Of a stretch of DNA of 64,000 bases, positions 57,148 to 64,000 are shown piece by piece. The notes below the pieces were generated by a model. That model was not told the origin of the DNA. It ran no database searches and saw nothing but the letters and a program-made list of their open reading frames with translations. Numbering within the stretch: position 1 is the first letter of the stretch; each line of letters begins with the position of its first letter. The stretch is from Aromatoleum buckelii (GTDB taxonomy: Bacteria; Pseudomonadota; Gammaproteobacteria; Burkholderiales; Rhodocyclaceae). The position numbers and the translations under genes were made by a program. The stretch covers positions 558,001 to 622,000 of the forward strand of contig NZ_WTVH02000010.1 of NCBI RefSeq assembly GCF_012910785.2. The letters run 5' to 3'.

Positions 57148-59205
57148 TCAGGCGCTCACCATGCCGTTGTGCCTGAGCAGCGCATCGACCCGCGGTTCGC
57201 GGCCGCGGAAAGCCTTGAATGATTCGAGCGCCGGCCGGCTGCCGCCGACGGAAAGGATTTCGCGCCAGAAGCGTTCCCCCGTTTCACGATCCAGCAAGGT
57301 CCCTTTCCCGGCGCCCGCTTCCTCGAACGCCGCGAACGCGTCGGCCGACAGCACTTCAGCCCATTTGTAGCTGTAATACCCGGCCCCGTAGCCGCCCGCG
57401 AAAATGTGCGAGAAGCTGTGGGGGAAGCGGTGCCAGGGCGGCGGGATCATCACCGCGACTTCGCGCCGCACGTCGTCGAGCAGCTCCATGACGCGCTCGA
57501 TCGGAACCGGCCCGGCCGACGCGTCGACCTCGCTGTGCAGACGCAGGTCGAACATCGAGAACTCCAGCTGTCGCACCGTCTGCATACCGCTCTGAAAGTT
57601 CTTTGCCGCGATCATCTTGTCGAAGAGCTCGCGTGGCAGCGGGGCCTCGGTATCGACGTGCGAAGTCATGCCGCTGAGCACGTCCCATTCCCAGCAGAAG
57701 TTCTCCATGAACTGGCTCGGCAGTTCGACGGCGTCCCATTCGACGCCATGGATGCCCGATACCGCGAGGTCGTCGACCTGCGTCAGCAGGTGGTGCAGAC
57801 CGTGACCGCATTCGTGGAACAGCGTCAGCACGTCGTCGTGCGTGAAAGTAGGCGGCTTGCCTCCCACCGGGCCGGGGAAGTTGCACACGAGGTACGCAAC
57901 CGGTGTCTGCGTGCCGCGCGGGCCGACGTAGCGGCTCCGCGCCGAGTCCATCCACGCGCCGCCGCGTTTGGTCTCGCGCGCGTGCAGGTCGAGGTAGAAA
58001 TGCCCCAGCGTCGCGCCATCGCGGTCGATGCGGAAGAAATGGGCGCCCGGATCCCACAGCGGCGCGGCGTCGGCGACGATGTCGACGCCATACAGCGTGC
58101 GGATCACGCCGAACAGGCCTTCGAGCACTTTCGGCTCGGGAAAATACTGCTTCACTTCCTGGTCCGAGAAGGCGTAACGCGCCTGGCGCAGCTTTTCCGA
58201 CGCATAACCGATGTCCCACGGCTCGAGCGGATCGAGGCCCAGTTCGGTGCGGGCGAAGGTTTGCAGTTCGGCGAGATCGCGCTCGGCGAACGGCTTGGCT
58301 TTCGTCGCCAGCTCGCGCAGGAAGGCGAGCACCTCCTCGGGCGTTTCGGCCATCTTCGGCACGAGCGACACTTCGGCGAAGTTGCGGTACCCGAGCATCT
58401 TCGCCTCTTCGGCGCGCAGCGCGAGGATGCGGCCGATCAGCGGCCCGTTGTCGAGCTCCGGCCTGCCCTGTTCTGACGCGCGCGTCCCATACGCGCGATA
58501 CATTCGTGCGCGCAGTTCGCGGTTGTCGGCGTACTGCATCACCGGCAGGTACGCGGGCATCTGCAGCGTGAATTTCCAGCCCGGCTTGCCGTCGCGTTCA
58601 GCGGCTGCGCGCGCCGCGGCGATCGCGTCGTCCGGCAGGCCGGCGAGTCCTGCTTCATCGTCGATCCATTCGGCATGGGCGTTGGTGGCGTCGAGCAGGT
58701 TCTCGGAAAATTTCGCCGCGAGCGCCGACTGCTCTTCCTGGATTTCCTTGAAGCGCGGCTTGTCGGCGTCCGGCAGCTCGGCGCCCGACAGGCGGAAGTC
58801 GCGCAGCTCGTGGTCGATGATCCGCTGGCGCGCCGGCGACAGCATGTCGTATTCGGCGCTGTCGTGCAGCAGGCGGTATTTCTCGAACAGCTCGAGGTTC
58901 TGTCCGACTTCGGCATAGAAGCTCGACACTTCGGGCAGCATCGCGTTGTAGGCTTCGCGCCATTCGGGCACGTCCATGACGCTGTGCAGGTGGCCGACGA
59001 TGCCCCATGCGCGACCGAGCCGTTCGCCTTCCTCGGTCATCGGCGTGACGAAGTTCGCCCAAGTCGGCGGCGCGGGGTCGGCGACGAGTTCCGCGATCAG
59101 CGCGCGGTTCTCGTCGATGAGCTGGCGGATTGCCGGCGCGACGTGCTCCGGGCGGATGTCGTCGAAGCGCGGCAGCGCCGAAAAATCGAGGAGGGGATTG
59201 GACAT
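57148..59205 (-). CDS. prlC: Oligopeptidase A
   Basis: A 685-aa cytosolic M3-family zinc metallopeptidase degrading oligopeptides and cleaved signal peptides. The zinc motif is HECGH at 464-468 (HExxH kept; the usual Phe is Cys), within LTLFHECGHGLHHLLTQ, and the downstream Glu ligand lies in GIHGVEWDAVELPSQFMENFCWE. N-terminal ALPRFDDIRPEHVAPAI is typical. A single gene with no operon partner. Confidence 0.96.
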   Translation of the reverse strand: MSNPLLDFSALPRFDDIRPEHVAPAIRQLIDENRALIAELVADPAPPTWANFVTPMTEEGERLGRAWGIVGHLHSVMDVPEWREAYNAMLPEVSSFYAEVGQNLELFEKYRLLHDSAEYDMLSPARQRIIDHELRDFRLSGAELPDADKPRFKEIQEEQSALAAKFSENLLDATNAHAEWIDDEAGLAGLPDDAIAAARAAAERDGKPGWKFTLQMPAYLPVMQYADNRELRARMYRAYGTRASEQGRPELDNGPLIGRILALRAEEAKMLGYRNFAEVSLVPKMAETPEEVLAFLRELATKAKPFAERDLAELQTFARTELGLDPLEPWDIGYASEKLRQARYAFSDQEVKQYFPEPKVLEGLFGVIRTLYGVDIVADAAPLWDPGAHFFRIDRDGATLGHFYLDLHARETKRGGAWMDSARSRYVGPRGTQTPVAYLVCNFPGPVGGKPPTFTHDDVLTLFHECGHGLHHLLTQVDDLAVSGIHGVEWDAVELPSQFMENFCWEWDVLSGMTSHVDTEAPLPRELFDKMIAAKNFQSGMQTVRQLEFSMFDLRLHSEVDASAGPVPIERVMELLDDVRREVAVMIPPPWHRFPHSFSHIFAGGYGAGYYSYKWAEVLSADAFAAFEEAGAGKGTLLDRETGERFWREILSVGGSRPALESFKAFRGREPRVDALLRHNGMVSA

Positions 59206-59335
59206 GGGGATTCTCCGGCAGACTGGGAGGAGGACGGGAGGAAACGGCGCTGGAGCACGTGTCGCATTCTAACCGCATCGCCGCTGCGGGGTTTCCCGGG
59301 CGCGGCTCTTCGCCACGTCGGGGGCAGAACGAGCG

Positions 59336-60106
59336 TTACTCGACGAGATCCTTGTAGGCATGCCAGCTGGCATGACCGAGCAGCGGCAGCAGCACGATCA
59401 TGCCGGCCATCGTCGCGAAACCGACGGCAATCAGCACGACGATGATCAGCGCCCACAAGGCCATCGTGCCGAAGTTCACGCCAACCGCGCGCGCACTCGC
59501 GACCATCGCGGTGACGACGTCGGTGTCGCGGTCCATCAGCATCGGCACCGACACCGCCGACAGCGCGAAGACCACGGCCGCGATCGCGCCGCCGATGATG
59601 AGATACCACACGACGAACGAGGCGGAAGCGCCGGTCAGGAACACGTTCAGGAAAAAGCTGCCCAGGCCGCTCGCGTCCCCGGGGTAGAACGACGCGAACA
59701 GGATCGCCGACAGCCGTTCCCAGCCGAGCAGCACGAAAGCGAGGAAGGCGCCGAAATACAGCAGGTGGTCGGCATGCGTACTCAACCCGCGCAGCGAATC
59801 GACGAAGCTGGCCGGTTCGCCGCGGTCGTGACGCCGCGAAATCTCGTACAAGCCGGCCGCAGCGACCGGGCCGACAAGGAAGAAGCCGGAAATCGCTGCC
59901 GTGAACAGATGCGGCAGGCCGGTCGCATAGCCGAGGATGAACGAACCGGCGGCCGCGAACAGCAGCCCGTAGCTCATGCTTGCCGGCAGGTTGTCGCGCA
60001 TGTCGGCCCAGCCCCTCCGCAGCCACGCGAAAGGCCGCCCGCTGTCGACCCGTCGCACCTGAGGCAGTTGGAAATGGCGATCGAGCGCACCGTGTGGCTT
60101 GTCCAT
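59336..60106 (-). CDS. DUF2189 integral-membrane protein
   Basis: A 256-aa polytopic membrane protein with about six transmembrane helices (for example LFAAAGSFILGYATGLPHLF, AISGFFLVGPVAAAGLYEIS, IGGAIAAVVFALSAVSVPML). WLRRGWADMRDNLPASMSYG near the N-terminus is typical of the DUF2189 family, found widely in proteobacteria without known function. In the 286-bp spacer upstream (60107-60392) only an 8-bp inverted repeat GGAGCGCC/GGCGCTCC (60303-60344) was noticed. Confidence 0.88.
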   Translation of the reverse strand: MDKPHGALDRHFQLPQVRRVDSGRPFAWLRRGWADMRDNLPASMSYGLLFAAAGSFILGYATGLPHLFTAAISGFFLVGPVAAAGLYEISRRHDRGEPASFVDSLRGLSTHADHLLYFGAFLAFVLLGWERLSAILFASFYPGDASGLGSFFLNVFLTGASASFVVWYLIIGGAIAAVVFALSAVSVPMLMDRDTDVVTAMVASARAVGVNFGTMALWALIIVVLIAVGFATMAGMIVLLPLLGHASWHAYKDLVE

Positions 60107-60392
60107 GACGGCTTCCTCCGGAACAGGAGTCGCGAGTTTCTGCCCGCCCCCCTTTCGCCGTCGGTGCGGGCCGCGCGACGCAAATTAGAGAGAGGCGCCA
60201 GCGGCAAGTTCGCGACCGGCAAACCGGTTCACCGGGCTCGTTGCGGTGCGGTCCCGGCGCGGACGCCCCCTGTATTCCTGCGTGGGCTGACGGGTAGGGA
60301 GAGGAGCGCCGCCCGCCGGCAGAAAATACCGCGGAAGGCGCTCCGCTTTTCCGGCGCTACCGGTTCGGGCCTGTCGTCGGAAGCCGGGCTGT

Positions 60393-61340
60393 TCAGGCCA
60401 GCGATTGTCCGGTGAGGCTCTCGAACGCTTCGCGGTACTTTGCCGCGGTCTTCGCGATGACGTCAGCCGGCAGGTGCGGGCCGGGCGCTTTCTTGCCCCA
60501 CGTCAGCGTCTCGAGATAGTCGCGCACGTACTGCTTGTCGTAGCTCGGCGGGCTGATGCCTTCGCGGTAGCTGTCGGCCGGCCAGAAACGCGACGAGTCC
60601 GGCGTCAGGGCCTCGTCGATGAGGTGGAGCGTGCCGGTGGCGTCGACGCCGAACTCGAACTTCGTGTCCGCGATGAGGATGCCGCGCCCCGCGGCATAGT
60701 TCGCCGCTTCGACGTACAGCGCGATTGCCGCGTCGCGCGCCTGCGCGGCGAGCTGCGCACCGTTCGTCCCGGTGCCGGCGAGAAGACCGGTCAGTTCGGC
60801 GGCACACCGCGTCTGGGCTTCGGCGAACGAGATGTTTTCGTCATGATCGCCGACGTCGGCTTTCGACGCAGGGGTGAAGATGGGCGACGGCAGCTTCGCG
60901 GCCTGCGCGAGCCCTGCGGGCAGCCTGATGCCGCAGATCGCGCCGCTGTCCTGGTAGTCCTTCCAGCCCGAGCCGATCACGTAGCCTCGCACGACCGCCT
61001 CGATCGGCAGCGGCTTGAGCCGCTTGACGACGAGCGCGCGGCCGCGCACCTGGTCGCGCTCATCGCTTGCGACGACCGATTCGGGGTCGATGCCGGTGAG
61101 CTGGTTCGGCACGATGTGGCCGAGGCGCGCGAACCAGAACGCCGCCATCGCGGTCAGCACGCGCCCCTTGTCCGGAATCGGGTCCGGCAGGATCACGTCG
61201 AACGCGGATAGCCGGTCGCTGGTGACGATCAGCAGCTTGTCGGCATCGACGGCGTAGATGTCGCGGACCTTGCCGCGACCGAGCAACGGCAGACTCTTGA
61301 TGGTGGATTCGAACAGGGGTTGGGCCACGATCGGACTCAT
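60393..61340 (-). CDS. purC: Phosphoribosylaminoimidazole-succinocarboxamide synthase
   Basis: A 315-aa SAICAR synthase, which couples aspartate to CAIR with ATP in purine synthesis. Motifs: [58 protein letters not shown] and [15 protein letters not shown]. The longer form (over 300 aa) is usual in betaproteobacteria and yeast. It is not clustered with purD or purH, which lie about 18 kb away. Confidence 0.96.
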   Translation of the reverse strand: MSPIVAQPLFESTIKSLPLLGRGKVRDIYAVDADKLLIVTSDRLSAFDVILPDPIPDKGRVLTAMAAFWFARLGHIVPNQLTGIDPESVVASDERDQVRGRALVVKRLKPLPIEAVVRGYVIGSGWKDYQDSGAICGIRLPAGLAQAAKLPSPIFTPASKADVGDHDENISFAEAQTRCAAELTGLLAGTGTNGAQLAAQARDAAIALYVEAANYAAGRGILIADTKFEFGVDATGTLHLIDEALTPDSSRFWPADSYREGISPPSYDKQYVRDYLETLTWGKKAPGPHLPADVIAKTAAKYREAFESLTGQSLA

Positions 61341-61394
61341 TCAGGCAAAACGCGATTATAGGCCAGCTTGTCCGGCAGCCGCTCGCCGCGCCGC

Positions 61395-62678
61395 TCAGTG
61401 GCTCGGCACCGCCTCCTCCGCGGCAAGCTGGCGGCGCATGCGGCGCAGGCCGAGCGCGACCAGGCCGGCGATGATCGGAATCGACACCGCGGTGATGACT
61501 TCCGGGGTGGCTGGGGCGAGGTAGTCCTTGCCGCCTTTCGCAAGGTATTGCACGAGCTGCGACGCGTAATACGTGATCGCGACGACCGACAGGCCTTCGA
61601 CCGTCTCCTGCAGCCGCAGCTGCAGCTTCGCGCGCCGGTTCATCTGCGCGAGCAGTTCCTGGTTCTGCCGCTCGATCTCGATGTCGACGCGCGTGCGCAG
61701 CAGCTGCGAATTGCGCGCGATGCGGCCCGACAGGTCTTCCTGCCGGCGCGCCATCGTCGCGCAGGTTGCGATTGCCGGAGCGAGCCGGCGGTCCATGAAC
61801 TCGCGAATCGGCGGGTAACCGTCGAGACGGACTTCGCGCAGGTCCTCGATGCGCTGGCGTACCAGCTGGTAGTACGCGGCGGCGGCGCCGAAGCGGAACG
61901 TCGTGCGCGCGACGGAGCGCTCGACTTCGGCGGCGAGCCGGGTCAGCCGGTTCAGGACGTGGCGTTCGTCGTCGGTCGAAGTCGAATTGCCCATGTTGTC
62001 CATCAGGTCGGCGAGCTCTCCCTCGGCGCGCGCGAGCAGCCGGCCGACGTCCTTCGCGACGGGGAACGCGAGCAGCGCCATGATGCGATAGGTTTCGATC
62101 TCGACGAGCCGCTGGACGCTGCGGCCGGCCTGCCGCGGAGTCAGCGAGCGGTTGAAGACGACGAAGCGTGAAAAACCCTCGACGATGCGGAAGTCGGTCA
62201 GCACCCATCCGGCCCCGCTGGCAATCTGCGACGCGACAGTCGGAATGAACTCATGACCCTCCTGGGCGATGACCGTTTCCGGCGGAACATCGTCCGCATC
62301 ACGCACTTCGACCTGGGTGGCGACGATCAGCTGACCCGGGATGCCCTTGCGCCACTCGGCGGGAACCGCCTGCAGCGCAGGCTCGGCGCCATCGCCGACG
62401 CGAAAAAACGTATAGCTCGAAAATTCGCTGTGCCGTTCCCATCTGACACGGAATTCGCCGGTGTCGAGCGACACGTGGCCGGTGTCGGTGGAAGGCTCCG
62501 GCAAGCCGAGTTGCGCGGCGAGCTGGTGGAGGTGCGCGGGCTCGAGATCGGCGCTGCCGTCGATGTGCAGGAAGGCGAGGTAGCTGACGAATTCCGGCGT
62601 ATTGAGCGGCACCGGCGGGCGCGAGTGAACTTCGTCGTTCAGCGCGCGGCGCTGCGGGTGTTCTTCGAACAGGGGCAT
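61395..62678 (-). CDS. DUF3422-family membrane protein
   Basis: A 427-aa protein of the DUF3422 family: N-terminal RRALNDEVHSRPP and FLHIDGS, a large cytosolic domain with helical segments, and two C-terminal transmembrane helices (VEGLSVVAITYYASQLVQYL and VITAVSIPIIAGLVALGL) followed by a basic tail. Function unknown; the architecture resembles CorA-like or sensor proteins only loosely. The start MPLFEEHPQRR (62678) was chosen from the family pattern; the frame stays open for 17 more codons. Confidence 0.87.
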   Translation of the reverse strand: MPLFEEHPQRRALNDEVHSRPPVPLNTPEFVSYLAFLHIDGSADLEPAHLHQLAAQLGLPEPSTDTGHVSLDTGEFRVRWERHSEFSSYTFFRVGDGAEPALQAVPAEWRKGIPGQLIVATQVEVRDADDVPPETVIAQEGHEFIPTVASQIASGAGWVLTDFRIVEGFSRFVVFNRSLTPRQAGRSVQRLVEIETYRIMALLAFPVAKDVGRLLARAEGELADLMDNMGNSTSTDDERHVLNRLTRLAAEVERSVARTTFRFGAAAAYYQLVRQRIEDLREVRLDGYPPIREFMDRRLAPAIATCATMARRQEDLSGRIARNSQLLRTRVDIEIERQNQELLAQMNRRAKLQLRLQETVEGLSVVAITYYASQLVQYLAKGGKDYLAPATPEVITAVSIPIIAGLVALGLRRMRRQLAAEEAVPSH

Positions 62679-62788
62679 GATGAGGGGACGAGCCGCAGGA
62701 GTGTGCAAGAGTACCCATCCTGCCGGCATCGCGGAAGCTCCGCCGCGCCGGGCGTCCCGACAACGCCCGGCGGCAAGGCGACCCGGAC

Positions 62789-63553
62789 TCAGTAGCGCGG
62801 AGTTTGCAGCGGTTGCTGCGCGGGTTGTTGCTGTACCGGCCGCTGCTGTATCGGCTGCTGCTGTGCCGGCTGCTGCTGCTGTGCCGGCTGCTGCTGCTGT
62901 GCCGGCTGCTGCGCCGGAACGATCAGCATTTCGACGCGCCGGTTCTGCGCGCGTCCGGCAGCGGTGCTGTTGTCGGCAACGGGACGCGTCAGGCCGTAGC
63001 CGACTGCTGCCAGCCGGTTTGCGTCAACGCCGCGCTGGATCAGGTAGCTGCGTACCGCGCTGGCGCGGTTCTCGGACAGCGTCTGGTTGTAGCTCGCGGA
63101 GCCGACCGAATCGGTGTGCCCTTCGACCTGGACGACGGTGTCCGGATACTGCTGGATGCTCTGCGCGAGCTGACCCAGCACCGGCTGGAACTGCGGCTTG
63201 ATATCCGCGCGGTTCGTGTCGAACGTGATGTTCTCCGGGGCTTGCAGGCGGATCGTGTCGCCCTGGCGCTGGACCTCGACGCCGGTGCCTGCCATCTGCT
63301 CGCGCAGTTCCGCTTCCTGCTTGTCCATCTGGCGGCCGATCAGGCCGCCGACCGTCGCGCCGACGGCCGCGCCGATCAGGCCGCCTTTGGTGCGATCACC
63401 GGATCCCGACACGACGCTGCCCAGCACTGCGCCGGCACCGGCGCCGATCGTCGCTCCGCGGGCGGTTTTCGCGGTGTCGCCGTAGTAGGGGTTTTGGGCG
63501 CACCCGGCGATCAGCAGCGTCGTGACGGTGGCAAGAAGGGCTGTTTTCATCAT
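62789..63553 (-). CDS. OmpA-family lipoprotein with glycine-zipper and Gln/Pro tail
   Basis: A 254-aa envelope lipoprotein. Signal peptide II ends in LIAGC (lipidated C18); a glycine-zipper segment follows (GATIGAGAGAVLGSVVSG and GGLIGAAVGATVGGLIGRQMD), then a coiled region and a C-terminal OmpA domain (about 105-220: ITFDTNRADIKPQF, VEGHTDSVGSASYNQTLSENRA, GRAQNRRVEM) that binds peptidoglycan. The last 35 residues are PAQQQ-type repeats. GAGG precedes the tandem ATG ATG start. Related to YiaD-type proteins. Confidence 0.92.
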   Translation of the reverse strand: MMKTALLATVTTLLIAGCAQNPYYGDTAKTARGATIGAGAGAVLGSVVSGSGDRTKGGLIGAAVGATVGGLIGRQMDKQEAELREQMAGTGVEVQRQGDTIRLQAPENITFDTNRADIKPQFQPVLGQLAQSIQQYPDTVVQVEGHTDSVGSASYNQTLSENRASAVRSYLIQRGVDANRLAAVGYGLTRPVADNSTAAGRAQNRRVEMLIVPAQQPAQQQQPAQQQQPAQQQPIQQRPVQQQPAQQPLQTPRY

Positions 63554-63611
63554 TCGTGACCTCTACGTGTTGTTGTGTTTTATGTACGGATTCTGCCCCA
63601 TGCCATCGATC

Positions 63612-64000
63612 CTATCGCTCGATGGCACGCAGCGTCGCGAGCGCGGTTTCGCGTAGCGGGCCGCCGAGCTCGACCGCGCGCTGGGCGGCGCGTCTCGCTT
63701 CATCCCGTCGTCCGAGTTCGAGCAGCACCGAGGCGTGGTTGTTCCATGCGGCGGCCGAGTCGTGGCGGGCAGCGGCGTTGCGGAACGCCTGTTCGGCGCC
63801 GGCCTTGTCGCCCGCTGCATGGCGCGCGTTGCCTAGGCCCATTGCCAGCACCAGGCTGTCGGGCCAGCGCGCGAGCGCCGCGGCGTAGGCTCGCGTGGCG
63901 GCATCGGGTGGCGCACTGCGTTCGAATGCGACGAGCGCGCGCGTCGCTTCGTCCTCGGTCGCGGTGACGGGCAGCCTGCCGGGAGGCAGCGCGACGAAGG
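63612..64000 (-). CDS. PA2778-like cysteine peptidase, C-terminal TPR part (partial)
   Basis: The frame is open from the window edge to TAG 63612-63614, so the gene begins outside. The visible 129 residues contain ALPPGRLPVTATEDEA and two TPR-like units (ALARWPDSLVLAMGLGNARHAAGD and AAAWNNHASVLLELGRRDEA), the pattern at the C-terminus of PA2778-type C39 cysteine peptidases with a TPR tail. The peptidase domain itself is not in the window, so the assignment is by this tail only. ATG 63851 is internal. Confidence 0.65.
   Translation of the reverse strand, partial: FVALPPGRLPVTATEDEATRALVAFERSAPPDAATRAYAAALARWPDSLVLAMGLGNARHAAGDKAGAEQAFRNAAARHDSAAAWNNHASVLLELGRRDEARRAAQRAVELGGPLRETALATLRAIER

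Noticed and set aside
62805..62920. CRISPR-like short repeats
   Set aside because: The repeats are contiguous, in frame and encode Gln/Pro within a lipoprotein; there are no spacers or cas genes.

Overview
The window is a GC-rich chromosomal segment of a betaproteobacterium, almost certainly of the Rhodocyclales (Azoarcus/Aromatoleum/Thauera group). The evidence is the family-level sequence of the housekeeping proteins, the dnaX-ybaB-recR, petABC-sspAB, hemCDXY, dusB-fis-purH-purD and lptD-surA-pdxA-ksgA gene orders, and a PEP-CTERM protein. Nearly all of it is core chromosome; no insertion sequence, prophage or CRISPR array was seen.

Layout. 1-6.0 kb: the 3' part of an assimilatory nitrate reductase gene (nasA), a secreted SGNH hydrolase with a PEP-CTERM tail, and an acyl-CoA synthetase. 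6.1-9.3 kb: 4.5S SRP RNA and dnaX-ybaB-recR; dnaX carries a frame change. 9.5-13.3 kb: cytochrome bc1 (petABC) and the stringent starvation proteins sspA/sspB. 13.4-17.8 kb: dadA, fbp, tamA. 17.9-23.1 kb: a small acidic protein, groES-groEL under both a CIRCE operator and a sigma-32-like promoter, a TctD/TctE-like two-component pair and tRNA-Phe. 23.2-26.9 kb: hemA, prfA, prmC, grxD. 26.9-29.9 kb: an accessory four-gene operon (Tat-like exported protein, PqqD-like chaperone, HprK-related kinase A, nucleotidyltransferase) whose first gene is visibly AT-rich. 29.9-43.7 kb: argH, an AlgR-type regulator, ppc, hemCDXY, hemF, purD, purH, fis. 43.7-49.2 kb: dusB, a UbiH-family hydroxylase, pepP and the peptidoglycan-recycling pair murU-amgK. 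49.3-54.9 kb: lptD-surA-pdxA-ksgA. 54.9-64 kb: a small membrane protein with a Crp/Fnr regulator, xth, a 59-codon gene, prlC, a DUF2189 protein, purC, a DUF3422 protein, an OmpA-family lipoprotein and the C-terminal part of a PA2778-like cysteine peptidase.

The most interesting signal links three scattered loci. The PEP-CTERM hydrolase gene, the PqqD/HprK-A/nucleotidyltransferase operon and the 59-codon gene each have a GG-N10-GC sigma-54-type promoter and, 66-76 bp further upstream in the same orientation, a copy of an 18-bp element close to GTGTCGAAAAATTTTACA. This suggests one RpoN-dependent regulon joining the PEP-CTERM system to an uncharacterised kinase/chaperone/nucleotidyltransferase module that probably acts on the exported protein encoded first in its operon.
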